Assembly: GCA_029204225.1 (NCBI GenBank)
Contig: CM055093.1
Coordinates: forward strand, 27,749,566-27,813,565
Reading direction: 5' to 3'
Source of the DNA: Diphasiastrum complanatum
Lineage: Eukaryota; Streptophyta; Lycopodiopsida; Lycopodiales; Lycopodiaceae
Length of the DNA stretch: 64,000 bases
Part shown: positions 44,173 to 54,799 of the stretch, in pieces
Position numbering within the stretch: the first letter of the stretch is position 1
Layout: each line of letters opens with the position of its first letter
Position numbers and translations under genes: made by a program
Notes under the pieces: model-generated
What the model was told of the DNA's origin: nothing
Seen by the model: the letters and a program-made list of their open reading frames with translations, nothing else
Database searches by the model: none

Positions 44173-47100
44173 CTCCCTCTTCAACTAGTTTTAGCATAGA
44201 TTTAGAAAGTACACCAAGACTTGTTCTATGCTTGAAAAATAAGTCCTTTTCCAATGCTTTGGTAAAGATATCAGCCACACATTCCTTTGATGGGACATGT
44301 TCAAGCTTGATCTCTTTTGCCAACACTTGTTCTCTCACAAAATGGTAAGCCACCTCGATATGTTTGCTCCTTGCATGGAAAACCGGATTGCTTTCTAGAC
44401 TTTGGGCTGAAAGGTTGTCACAAAAGATGATTGGACTCTCTGAAAAATCCAGCAAATGAAGCTCCATAATCATCCTCTTGATCCACACCATCTCCTTTGT
44501 GCATGATGTCAAAGCTTTGTACTCGGCCTCACTAGAAGAAAGTGATATAGTTGCTTGTTTCTTCGACATCCATGAGATAGCTCCATCACCTATGAAAATA
44601 GCATGTGCATTTATGGATTTTCTATCCATAAGGTCTCCTGCAAAATCTGAATCTGAAAAACCAAATAAGTTAGGTGATGAGCCTCTATAAACAATGCCAA
44701 AATCTTTTGTTCCCGAGATGTATCTCAAGATCCTCTTTCCTAGTTTCCAATGTTCTATGCTAGGATCTTGCATGAATTGGCTTAATCTACCAACACAATA
44801 AGATAAATCAGGTCTTGTGATGGTTAGATATATAAGAGAACCTATTAGCTTCCTATAGAGAGTAATGTCCTCGAAGGATCTTTCATTACCTCTTATAGTT
44901 AGCTTTACATGTGATTCCATAGGTGTATCAATAGGATTTGCTTCTACCATATGAAATCTATTGAGAATAGAAATAGCATACTTCTCTTGTGAAATAAAAG
45001 TGATTTGAGAAGTTCTAATTACTTCTATTCCTAAGATATAGCTCAAAAGACCAAGATCATGCACTTCAAATTCCTTTTTTAGTGCTTTCTTGATATCTTC
45101 TATATCTTCCTTGTTCCCTCCACTTAAAATAATGTCATCCACATAAATTAGAAGGATTGTAACATCATTAGCACTAATTCTAAAGTAAAGTGAATGATCA
45201 TACTCACTCATAGTGAAGTTTTGAGAAAGTAGAAAAGAGTTAAGCCTAGCATACCAACTCCTTGGTGCTTGCTTAAGACCATACAAACTTTTTTGTAGAA
45301 AACACACATGATTAGGCTTGCTATGAGAAACATAGCTCTCGGGTTGCTCCATGTAGACTTCCTCTTCAAGATCACCATTCAAGAAAGCATTAGAAATGTC
45401 TAATTGCCAAAGATCCCATCCATAAAGAGTTGCAAGGGAAATGATTACTCTTATGCTCACCATCTTTGCCACGGGTGCAAAGGTTTCCTCATAGTCAATG
45501 CCATGCTCTTGAGCATAACCTTTAGCCACCAACCTTGCCTTGAACTTGTTGATAGATCCATCTTGATTTGTCTTTACCTTGAAGATCCATTTGCATCCAA
45601 TTGCACTTTTGCCCTTTGGAAGCTCCACCAATCTCCATGTGTTGTTCTTCATAAGTGCTTCAAACTCAAGATCCATTGCTTGGATCCATTCCTCTTCTTG
45701 CCTTGCTTCATCTACACATGAAGGTACATCAAAAGAAGTTAGGAAAGCATAGTTGGATCCATCCACCACTTGCTTACCTTTGCCATCATAAGTGAGCCTT
45801 GAGGGTTTCACTTTATGCCTTGGAGTTCTCCTTGGAATTTGACTTGAAGAGGCTTCTTCAACATCCACATCCAATGTGTCATCAACTCCATTGTCATCAA
45901 GCACATTAGTTGCAACAACACCATCATCACTTGAAACAACTTTTGGAATGTTACTTTCATCAAAAATGACATCCCTACTTGTGAACACTTTCTTGATTGA
46001 AGGAACATAAATCCTATATGCTTTGCTTACTTCACTATAACCAACAAAAATGCCCTTTCTTGAAGATGGATCCTCCTTAGTTCTATCATCAAGAGTAATG
46101 TTGAAGTAGCAAATGCATCCAAAAGTTCTTAGAAACTTGACATTAGGCTTCATACCAAACAAAGCTTCAAAAGGGGTTTTTCCTTCCAATACAACACTTG
46201 GCCATCTATTGCATAGGAAATTTGCACACAACAAAGCATCACTCCAAAAAGGTTTAGGAAGATTAGCATTCAATCTCATTGCCTTTGCACTCTCACACAA
46301 GGTTCTATTCTTCCTCTCGGCCACTCCATTTTGTTGTGGTGTTCTTGGACATGTGTACTCCCTCTTGATCCCATGCTCATCGCAAAAGGCTTTGAATTTG
46401 TTAGAAATGTATTCACCACCATTGTCGCTCCTCAAGCATTTGATTTTGGTTGTAAATTGAGTCTCAATAGCAACTTTGAACTTGACAAACACATCAAACA
46501 CCTCATCCTTGCTCTTTAGTAGATAAACCCAACAAAAACTACTAAAATCATCAATGAAAGTTACATACATCTTAGCACCTCCATTGCTAATTGTAGTAAC
46601 ACCATGAATATCCGAATGCAAGAGAGAAAAAGGCATCTTAGATCTAGATATAGATCTAGTATATGGCAATCTATGTGATTTAGACAAAGCACATTCTTCA
46701 CAAACATGATTCAAGCAAGTAAGAGACTTGGGAAGTCCCCTTACTACCTCCTTTTTGGCTATTTCCTCCAAGGCCTTGTAGTTGAGATGTCCCATCCTTT
46801 TATGCCATACCTCTTGAATTGACATTTGTTCATTTGCCATGCATCCAACTTGGTTAGCAACAACACATGCATCAAGCTTGAACAATTTCCCTTGCCTTTT
46901 CCCTTTTGCAATGATACTACACCCCTTTTTGATCAAGCAAGCATCACCATCAAACTCAACTTTGAATCCTTTGTCAAGCATTTGGCTTACACTAAGTAAG
47001 TTCTTGGTAATGGATGGAATGAGCAAAACATCTTTCAATTCTATATTCCTATTTGTAGAAAGTGAAATAGGAATTGTGCCAATCCCCTTGATTGCACACT

Positions 47101-48118
47101 CACCATCATTTGCGGTATAGATTACCTTCCTATCACCATCAAATGCCATTAAAGATGAAAAATACTCTTTATGATATGTCATATGAGAAGTGGCTCCACT
47201 ATCAATCCACCAAGGATCAATGTCTCCATGATTAGCCAACAAGCAAGATGACATAACAAAAGCATCATTTGAAAGAAGCTCATCCCCACCCTCATCAATA
47301 GTTAGATTGGTTTGCTTTTCCCCTTGATCCCTCTTTTTCTTAAAACAATCACTAGCAAAATGCCCTTTGACTCCACAATAGAAACATTTTAGCTTAGATC
47401 TATCCTTCTTTTTGCCAAAAGTAGAGTGCTCACCTTGGTCTTGCCCTTTAGACCAATTGCTTTTACCTTTGCCCTTGAACTTGCCTTTAGAGAACATTGC
47501 CTCCTCTTCTCCTCCTTGAGATGTAGAAGATGCTCCCACTCTTGTTTGCAACCTGAATTCTTCAGCCAACAAGACCTCTTGCAAGTCTCCAACACTTGGT
47601 AAACATTTTTGGATAGCATAACTTTGAACAAGATTAGCATGATCATCCAACAAGCCATTGAGAATCACTTGAACAAGCTCCTCATTATTTATGCCATCAT
47701 TAATGCATGCTAACTCATCATTCAATGCTTTAACTCTCAAAACAAAAGCATGTCCATTCTCACTCTTCTTTTGCATACAAGAAAAGATTTGCCTTCTTAA
47801 AGTCAACACTCTAGAAGTAGACTTGGATTCATAAACCTTCTTCAAGGCTTCCCAAGCTTCACTAGATGATGTGCACTTACCAACCTCTTTGATAAGCTCA
47901 TTTGTCACATTCATCTTGATCATGTGAAGGGCTTTCTTTGCCCTCTTGTCATACCTCAATTGTTCTTGAGGTGCCAAAGGTCTCTCCTCCACACCTACAA
48001 CAATATCCATCAACTCATTCATCTCAAGCAAAGACTCCATCCTTACTTTCCAAGTAGAATAGTTGAGGGAGGTAAGCCTATCATTGCTTTCCAACATGTA
48101 GCCTCCATTTGTAGCCAT
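44168..48118 (-). CDS. G Gag-Pol polyprotein, intact (1316 aa)
   Basis: Complete copia polyprotein, with the same functions and order as in B. By residue: Gag 1-240; zinc knuckle C245-C248-H253-C258; protease DSG 306-308; integrase finger H439-H444-C473-C476; integrase core D503, D565, E601; RT from about 828, with YVDD 992-995; RNase H from about 1152, with acidic residues near 1156, 1199, 1234 (CDN) and 1283. The first ATG after the leader (MATNGGYML) is the start. The purine tract is inside the coding region, and the stop TGA (44168-44170) is supplied by the third to fifth bases of the 3' LTR. No defect seen. With identical LTRs, it is the best candidate here for an active element and for supplying proteins to relatives. 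Confidence 0.95.
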   Translation of the reverse strand: MATNGGYMLESNDRLTSLNYSTWKVRMESLLEMNELMDIVVGVEERPLAPQEQLRYDKRAKKALHMIKMNVTNELIKEVGKCTSSSEAWEALKKVYESKSTSRVLTLRRQIFSCMQKKSENGHAFVLRVKALNDELACINDGINNEELVQVILNGLLDDHANLVQSYAIQKCLPSVGDLQEVLLAEEFRLQTRVGASSTSQGGEEEAMFSKGKFKGKGKSNWSKGQDQGEHSTFGKKKDRSKLKCFYCGVKGHFASDCFKKKRDQGEKQTNLTIDEGGDELLSNDAFVMSSCLLANHGDIDPWWIDSGATSHMTYHKEYFSSLMAFDGDRKVIYTANDGECAIKGIGTIPISLSTNRNIELKDVLLIPSITKNLLSVSQMLDKGFKVEFDGDACLIKKGCSIIAKGKRQGKLFKLDACVVANQVGCMANEQMSIQEVWHKRMGHLNYKALEEIAKKEVVRGLPKSLTCLNHVCEECALSKSHRLPYTRSISRSKMPFSLLHSDIHGVTTISNGGAKMYVTFIDDFSSFCWVYLLKSKDEVFDVFVKFKVAIETQFTTKIKCLRSDNGGEYISNKFKAFCDEHGIKREYTCPRTPQQNGVAERKNRTLCESAKAMRLNANLPKPFWSDALLCANFLCNRWPSVVLEGKTPFEALFGMKPNVKFLRTFGCICYFNITLDDRTKEDPSSRKGIFVGYSEVSKAYRIYVPSIKKVFTSRDVIFDESNIPKVVSSDDGVVATNVLDDNGVDDTLDVDVEEASSSQIPRRTPRHKVKPSRLTYDGKGKQVVDGSNYAFLTSFDVPSCVDEARQEEEWIQAMDLEFEALMKNNTWRLVELPKGKSAIGCKWIFKVKTNQDGSINKFKARLVAKGYAQEHGIDYEETFAPVAKMVSIRVIISLATLYGWDLWQLDISNAFLNGDLEEEVYMEQPESYVSHSKPNHVCFLQKSLYGLKQAPRSWYARLNSFLLSQNFTMSEYDHSLYFRISANDVTILLIYVDDIILSGGNKEDIEDIKKALKKEFEVHDLGLLSYILGIEVIRTSQITFISQEKYAISILNRFHMVEANPIDTPMESHVKLTIRGNERSFEDITLYRKLIGSLIYLTITRPDLSYCVGRLSQFMQDPSIEHWKLGKRILRYISGTKDFGIVYRGSSPNLFGFSDSDFAGDLMDRKSINAHAIFIGDGAISWMSKKQATISLSSSEAEYKALTSCTKEMVWIKRMIMELHLLDFSESPIIFCDNLSAQSLESNPVFHARSKHIEVAYHFVREQVLAKEIKLEHVPSKECVADIFTKALEKDLFFKHRTSLGVLSKSMLKLVEEGV
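44173..44182 (-). other. G polypurine tract, within the gag-pol end
   Basis: The minus strand reads GAAGAGGGAG and encodes the last residues (EEGV) of the polyprotein while also abutting the LTR. Confidence 0.75.
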
Positions 48119-48714
48119 GTTGCAATGATTGATCTCTGATCTTTGACCTGTTCCAATGCACTAAGCACTCTCTTGAATCAACAAATGAAACACAAGAAGA
48201 AATCACAAAGATTTGGAACCTAAAACCTTACTTTTTCTCTCTTTTCCTCACTTTTTCCTCAATTTTAGCCACTAGTTTTATGATTTCTTGATCAAACCAA
48301 GACCAAACCTCAATATACTTGCTTTTCCCTCACTCCTAAGATTGAAATACACTCTTGAATCATTCAGCAAACTGAAAATCAGAGGGTTACATCAATTTTG
48401 AAGTTTTTGACATGAAGAAGCAAGAAATTGAATCAAAAAACTATATGCTAGAATGGAAAACTAATAGGATCTTGTTGGATCTTGCATCTCCCTCTTTCCA
48501 AAACAAATTTTGTCTCCTTATTCTGATAAGTACAGAGGGAATTCGCCCTACTTCAATTGAAATGCATACAAATGATGTTTTGATCACAAAGATCCAATTT
48601 CTACACATAAATCAACAAGATTTTTAGCTAGAAACTTGATTGGAATGCTACAAAAGCAAACTCGCCCACAAATCTCTTCTAAATCTGGCAAAACCTGCAC
48701 ATTTGGCCGCCTAA
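48119..48714 (-). other. G 5' leader (untranslated)
   Basis: About 600 bases between primer-binding site and start codon; no long frame on the coding strand. Confidence 0.75.
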
Positions 48715-48727
48715 TGCTCTGATACCA
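48715..48727 (-). other. G primer-binding site
   Basis: The minus strand reads TGGTATCAGAGCA directly beside the LTR. Confidence 0.9.
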
Positions 48728-49380
48728 TGTGAAAAACTCAGATCCAAAAGATGCTAAAGTTTCATAAAGATCTTGGCCATGGAAGTTATGCACATCTAGA
48801 TTGAAAAAATGATAGAAATTGTGATGTTAAGCATACTAAACATCAACTAAACATCAAAATCTGATCATAAGCTTCCACAAACAGAAACTTGCTGTCCCTG
48901 TCCGTACTTCAGAGCCTACAACCTGCATTTCACACGTGTGAAGCCATAGCAACAAAGAAATCACAATTCTAGTGGCTAGAATGCAAGATATGAACAAAAA
49001 AGTGAGAGAGAAGAAGATGGACCTTCAAAGAGCATAACATTTATTCAATAGAATGAAAATGAGATGTGTACATACTCGTGGAGATGGCTATTTATAGCAG
49101 CCATAGTGCCTCTTGGCCACTTGTCTTATGATAGGCTAAAATTGGGGTCCAATAGGATTCACCCATCTACCTAGAAATTTGGTCAAATAGGAATGCACCA
49201 AATTATGAGCCAATAGAAGAGCTCCACACTCGACCTCCTCTAATTAATGTGACCTCAAAAGTAGTGTACACATACTTTGGGCCTCTACATACATGTATGA
49301 ACCTATCTCTAACTTTTATTTGGCCATAGGCCTACAAAATCTCAAGTTAGGAAAATACTACTAGTTGACAATTTTTCACA
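48728..49380 (-). repeat. G 5' LTR (653 bp)
   Basis: Identical by eye to 43520-44172; palindrome at 48929-48942. Drives transcription leftward. Confidence 0.95.
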
Positions 49381-49385
49381 GTTAG
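49381..49385. repeat. Target-site duplication of G, right copy
   Basis: GTTAG, matching 43515-43519. Confidence 0.9.
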
Positions 49386-50603
49386 TAATTGTAATGCAAA
49401 ATCATCTACGTTGGTTGTGGAGTCAAGTAGGGTGGGATTTTGTACAGGGGAGGGCTTTTGTGGAAGTGTGGAAGGGAAGCACGTGTTGAGAGTTAATGAG
49501 GGTGTGGAGGTGGCAGTAAACGGTGGGAGTGGTGGTGGGAGTGTGAGAGCAAGTGATGGCAAGGAGATTGCCTATGTGGACGGAATCATGCCCATAGGAT
49601 CAAAGCCGAAAGTACTTGTCGTTCTGGAGGTGTCTGCTGCTGTTGCTACTACATGTCTGCATTGTTGGGCCTGGTGAAGTAAGGCCGCCTGCTGCTCTAG
49701 GACTTCCTTTGGGACATGAGATGGTTTAAGGCTCCCTCCGGATTCAGCATATTCTACCCCGATGTCGCTGGATAGAATGTCATGCGGGACATCTGCTTCT
49801 GTGCTGACTACCTTCCCTTTCTGCTTCTTAGTAGGTGGGGCTGGTGAGACTGGTTCTGCTGTCGGCTGGGGGGTGGCTCGCTTTTTTGTGCTTGGATAAA
49901 CAACATCCAACTTCTTGATGGCATCAGCTGCCTTAGATCCCAATTGCTTGGTGATCATCATGTGGAGGAGATACCCACATTTGGTAGTTAATTTGCGGGC
50001 TTTCAGAGCTCCGCATAGCTTCTCCGCTACCTTCTCAGCCCACTTATAATTTTGAGTGGGGTCGTCCATGGTGAGGGTCAGAGAGAAGAGATCGTTCAGT
50101 GGGATGCGATCCATCTTGGTGGTATGTACTGCGACCATGGTGACAAGGATCTTTGAGGCGGCCCGTAGATGGGGATCCGTGATGAGGCGGATAGTGATCC
50201 CGTCGTTGGTTTGGGCAATGGTTTTGTCGTTGTCTATCAAAAACTTGGTAAAGTACTTGGCATCATAGCTGGTGTCCTTTCCATGGATTGTCTCTCCGAG
50301 ATTAGGAAAGTCGACGCTCTGAAGATCCCCAGGAGAGATGTTGATAATAGTATAGCTACCACTCTTGGATGTAATTTGGAAAGTTTGGAACTCATCCGAA
50401 TAGGTCGAGTAGGCAGCTCGGTTGAGGCTCTTGCTCTGCTGGTCTCGAAAAAGTGTTAGATCAAATCCAAGGTTCATGAGGATATCCTTGGCCAATGTGA
50501 GCTGCTCAGCATAATTCTTAAGATAGATCATGACTATATCCCCTGAATAAGGACGAGGGGGTTTACGGCAATGTAAGCTCAATGAGGAATCGCGGGAAGC
50601 CAT
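49381..50603 (-). pseudogene. H extra ORF, N-terminal part (right of insertion G)
   Basis: The ATG at 50603 (MASRDSSLSL) opens a frame of 343 codons, ending at a TAG (49572-49574), beyond which the same frame continues to the G insertion and then on to 41774. The first 240 residues look globular (for example DLQSVDFPNLGETIHGKDTS, AASKILVTMVAVHTTKMDRI). A Lys/Pro-rich stretch with KKQKGK follows, then a proline-rich one. The block around AASKILVTMVAV is faintly reminiscent of accessory proteins annotated as 'putative plant transposon protein', but this is weak. No signal peptide or membrane helix, so it does not look like the envelope-like ORF of Athila-type elements. Same strand as pol and about 950 bp after it. 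Function unknown. Confidence 0.7.
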
Positions 50604-51540
50604 GATAATAGTGATTTTAGATTGCTCTGAGAATTTTGAAAATTTTGAAAACAATTTGGCATGAACTCAAGAGCAGCAATCTAAAATGAACTCGTGGAGA
50701 GAAGCTGGAGGCCTATATATAGACTTTTTTTGGCAAGAATTCGCAACTTCGCCAAGAAATTGTCCTTAGCCTCCACGATTTGGTAATGATGGTTGCAAAT
50801 TTTCAGAAAACTTTTTGAGGGCCCGCAAATTTTTGTAAGTGATTTTTTTATTGCCAAAAGAGAAAAAACATTTGATAGTGCAAAAATATATCTGATCAGA
50901 ATTTGCGGAGATAGTAGGAAAATCATGAGAATCCAACAAATTGTCTGCGAATTCTGAGAATGGATATCTGATGAAGAAAACTAACTTTTTTCTATTTTTA
51001 GACATTTTTTTATCTGAGACAGAATTCGCGGAGGTAAAAAATGAATCGTGCTCTGTGAAAAAAGGGTCAGACGAATTCTATCTGAGATGCTGTGAAAAAA
51101 TTTTGTCTGAAACTAATGACTTTTGTGGTTTTCTCAGAGAAGACTGTTGGTATACCTGATCTGATAGTATCTTGATGGGTGGAACAAGAAATCACAACAA
51201 AAATGTGGTCGAAATGGCATGCAAACAATAAAAAGGGAGAAGAGAAAAAGAAGTAGAAAAGAAGCAGCTAATACATATCAAGATAAAAGCAAGGTTCGTT
51301 GTACTTTCTCAGTCGACTCCCATTGACTACAGTGTCGAGGATATCGCTTTGAAGGGTTTGGAGTTGGACATATCTAGAGGCAAAGATTTCTTTTATTATG
51401 TAAGGTCCTTGGCCCAAAAATTTTAGTTTGCCTTTGAAGGCTTTGGCCTAGTATAGCAGGACCTTATCGCCAACCTGAAAATCTCTAAATTTCAATGATC
51501 GATCATGCCATGTTTTTTGTCGTCGTTTGTGGACTTGCTG
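50604..51540 (-). other. H spacer between pol and the extra ORF, with GAATTCGC-type motifs
   Basis: Noncoding. Related short motifs (GCGAATTCT or its complement, often near ATCTGA) occur at about 50735, 50896, 50945, 51018 and 51069. Similar motifs occur in the leader of J. It may hold the leader or splice acceptor for expression of the extra ORF. Confidence 0.5.
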
Positions 51541-52496
51541 AGCATGGATACTGATCCGTCATGTTTCACAGAGTTGCTCCAGATGAAATAACCTATTTGC
51601 TAGATTCTGAAGAGTATCGAACTCAAGGTTGTAGGCTACTCGAAGGGAGGGGATATGGAATTCCACAGGCATAACGGCTTCTTGTCCATATGTGAGCTGG
51701 AAGGGGGTTAAGCCTCTAGCTCGCTTTGGGGTAGTGCGATAAGCCCAGAGAGTAGCATGGAGTTTGAGTTTCCAATCAGATTGGCTGGATTCGACGCGTT
51801 TGGTGAGAATTCCACATAGGATTTTATTGGTGGATTTTGCCTGGCCATTGTAGCGTGGATAGTATGGGGAACTTTTGCGATGTACCACAAAAAATTTGGA
51901 AAGAAGATCTGCTATGATAGAGTTAAAGAAATGTGTACCCCTATCATTGAAAAGCTCTAGAGGACATCCGAACCGAACTATAACCTGTTCATAGATAAAT
52001 TTGGCGGTAGAACGAGCGTCAACATTGCGAACAGCTCTTGTTTTGGCCCATTTGGTGCAGTAGTCCGTAGCTACTATGATGTAACGAGATTGTGTGTGTC
52101 AAGCAGCAGGACTAATAGGTCCGACATAATCAATTTTCCATTTTTGGAAAGCTTGATCAGTGGTTATGGGGTGTAAATGCATGTAGTCTATTTTTTGAAA
52201 GCGTTTTGTGCGTTGGTAGACATCACAAGCTTTAGTGTAATTGTGCGTATCCTTAAAGAGTGTTGGCCACCAAAAATCGGCTAAGAGGATTTTCTTAGCA
52301 GTTGTTTCAGAAGATAAATGGCAACACCAATACCTTCATGAGTGGGAGAAATTATAGAGGGTATTTCTCCTTCAGTAAGACATCCTCGGATAATTCCATC
52401 TAACCCTTGCTTGTAGAGTTGTCTTACAATTAACGTATAAGGTTTAGTTTTGAGGACCAACGCACGTTGTTCAGGTTTAGAGAAGGAAGGATCCAT
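51541..52496 (-). pseudogene. H integrase, broken
   Basis: 52281-52496 covers the RNase H-integrase linker and the start of integrase (MDPSFSKPEQRAL, LTEGEIPSII). 51559-51888 covers the end of the core and the C-terminal part: PYYPRYNGQAKSTNKIL (the GQAE-like block, with K in place of the catalytic glutamate), LWAYRTTPKRARGLTPFQLTYGQEAVMPVE. Frame breaks lie between. A glutamate-to-lysine change (GAA or GAG to AAA or AAG) would abolish strand transfer. Confidence 0.75.
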
Positions 52497-53900
52497 CTAC
52501 CCTGAAGTTAAATATTCGGTAATTTTCTTAGCCCATACAGGTGTAGAGTCAACTTGGAAAAGGATTGCATCTGGTAAATCATCGTTGATGCCTTGATCAG
52601 GGGTAGGAAGGTTAGGGATTCGGAATAGATGGTCTGCTAAAAAATGCTGAACTCCCTTACGAACCACGATCCTAAACTCAAATTCTCTCAATAATAGGAT
52701 CCATCTAGTAATATGGCCTGTGGTGCAGGTCTTGTTGATGAGATACAATAGTGCTTGATGATCAGTGAAGAACGTAAAGACTTTTCCTAGAAGATAATGG
52801 CAAAATTTTTGAACCGCATATACCATTGCCAAGGCTTCGCGTTCGGTAGTGGTATAATTGACTTCAGCAGGTATCAATTGTCGACTAAGAAAGCGAATTG
52901 GGTAGTCCTTTTTGAATTCTCCCGATTGGGTGAGCACTACTCCAATGGCATACTTGGATGCATCGATATGCACATGGAATTCTTTAGAATAATCAGGAGC
53001 CCGGAGGATGGGTGCATTGGTAAGGGCTTCTTTGAGGTGATTAAAGGCGATGCGTTGCTCATCCGTCCATTTGGAAACTACAACTACTTTGTAGATTAAG
53101 CGTGCTTTGTTAGCGAAATAAAAAATAAAGCACCGACAATAGTTGGCGTGGCCAAGGAAGGAGTAAACTTCACGTATCATATGCGGTTCTAGTAGATTTT
53201 CAGGGTCAGTGGCAATGCCATTTCGTGAGGTAATATGTCCTAACACAATACCATGGGTTACCCAAATCTGGCATTTTTCAGGATTAAGAGAGATACCGAA
53301 GCGTTGACATTGGATAAAAAAAATTTTGAGCATAGATAGATGACGTATTTCTTCGGAATGTTCTCCTAAATCGTCCAAGTAAACTTCTAAGGTATCGCCC
53401 ATCTGCTAAGAAAAGGCCGCTTGCATAACACGTTGGAAGGTGCTAGGAGCATTGCAGAGACCAAAAGGCATGACTTTCCAGCAGAAGGTTCCCCATTCTG
53501 TGGCAAAGGTGGTTTTGTGTTGATCTTCTTCAGCGATTTGGATCATATTATATCCGCTAAATCCATCTAAGAAGGAGTAAGCCTCATCTCCTGCTAGATT
53601 TTCTAAGATGGATTCTTCCAAAGGTAGTGGAAAATGATCACATTCAAGGACGGCGTTAAGTTTCTTAAAATCAACACAAATCCGGAGTTTTTCATTTTTC
53701 TTGAGAACAATGACAATTGGGGAGACCCACTCAGTATGCTCAATTTCATAGATAAATCCCGCGTCTAAGAGGCGTTGTAATTCTTCTTTGATCTTGGCCT
53801 TATAGATGGGATTGCATCTGTATGGACAACTCGCAGTGGGCCTTGCACCCAGTTTAAGTGGGATACGATGCACAACTACTTGGGGTGAGACGCCTTTCAT
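52497..53900 (-). pseudogene. H gypsy reverse transcriptase and RNase H
   Basis: 53406-53900 holds the RT fingers and palm (LRICVDFKKLNA, FLDGFSGYNMIQIAEEDQHKT, MPFGLCNAPSTFQRVM). 52497-53402 continues in the same frame after one TAG (53406-53408) with EVYLDDLGEH (active site YLDD), the thumb and gypsy RNase H (HIDASKYAIGVVLTQ, TTEREALAMVYAVQKFCHYL, FFTDHQALLYL). It ends at another TAG (52497-52499). Apart from the two stops, RT and RNase H catalytic residues are kept. Confidence 0.85.
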
Positions 53901-54541
53901 GTCTTTATAGGTCCAGGCAAAGATATGTCGATATTTTCGTAGGAGCTTTTCAAGCCATCTTCGTTGTTCACGATTGAGATGAGCTCCGACGTGGACAAGA
54001 TATTTGTTGGTTTCATTTGGCTCACTTGGGAAAAGGGTGAATTACCAGTGGGCTCACGTTGAGTTTGGGGTGATTTGATTGTGACATTCTCGATTGTATA
54101 GTCCTTAAAGTATGCAGGAACATCATGGGTTGGAGATTCAAGGGGGGCCTTGCCCTTATCTTGCTGAGATGGTGCTTTTTCGGGGATTGGTGTAGGGCTA
54201 GAGGCAATTTCAGAAACTTCCCGAACAATTGTGAGGTCACCCGACAATTGAATTTGAAGTGGTTTTTTCATTTTCTCTTTCATAGTATGACCACGTGGTT
54301 GAGGTTTCAGTGGTAGAGAGACAATTGGTATGTCATGGAGGATCTCGTTATCAATTTGAAAGATAGTCTCCTCCTCACATAAATCCCATGGATAGTGTGG
54401 GCATTTGGGACGGAAGAATTTTGTATCAGGTTTTTCAAATGCAACCTTGGCAACGGATTCCACCTTGGAAGCATGTTGCAAATAGGTCTTCGGGGGAAGT
54501 GCTTCCATATAGTTGAGGATCTGAATATCAGAAATGTCCAT
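53897..54541 (-). pseudogene. H protease-RT linker region
   Basis: A 214-codon open frame between protease and RT, rich in Pro, Lys and Ser. It has no known domain; the same position in I is occupied by a similar hydrophilic segment (62855-63211). A frame change near 53890 separates it from RT. Confidence 0.55.
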
Positions 54542-54799
54542 ATCTTCTGGGCAATTCTGAATTCGTAAGACGTTCTCATCATCAATGAATAAATCGTCTG
54601 ATTCATTAGTAGGTAGCCATGCAACATTTAGCAGCTCATCACGGTGTGGAAGAATATCAATAAAATTGATATTGATGATGGGTGTATCCAGATCTGGTAA
54701 TTGGTCATGATCGATCAGGTGTGGAGAGGTACAATTATCCTAATGTTGAGCACATTAATCGACATTCACACAATCAATGGTATCTAGACTGTGACTCTA

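Larger units (their letters stand above)
43520..49380 (-). mobile_element. G: complete, apparently recent copia element
   Basis: Two 653-bp LTRs at a constant offset of 5208 with no difference that I can see, GTTAG duplications on both sides, primer-binding site, purine tract and an uninterrupted gag-pol. It is inserted in the extra ORF of gypsy H. All structural parts expected of an autonomous element are present. Confidence 0.95.
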
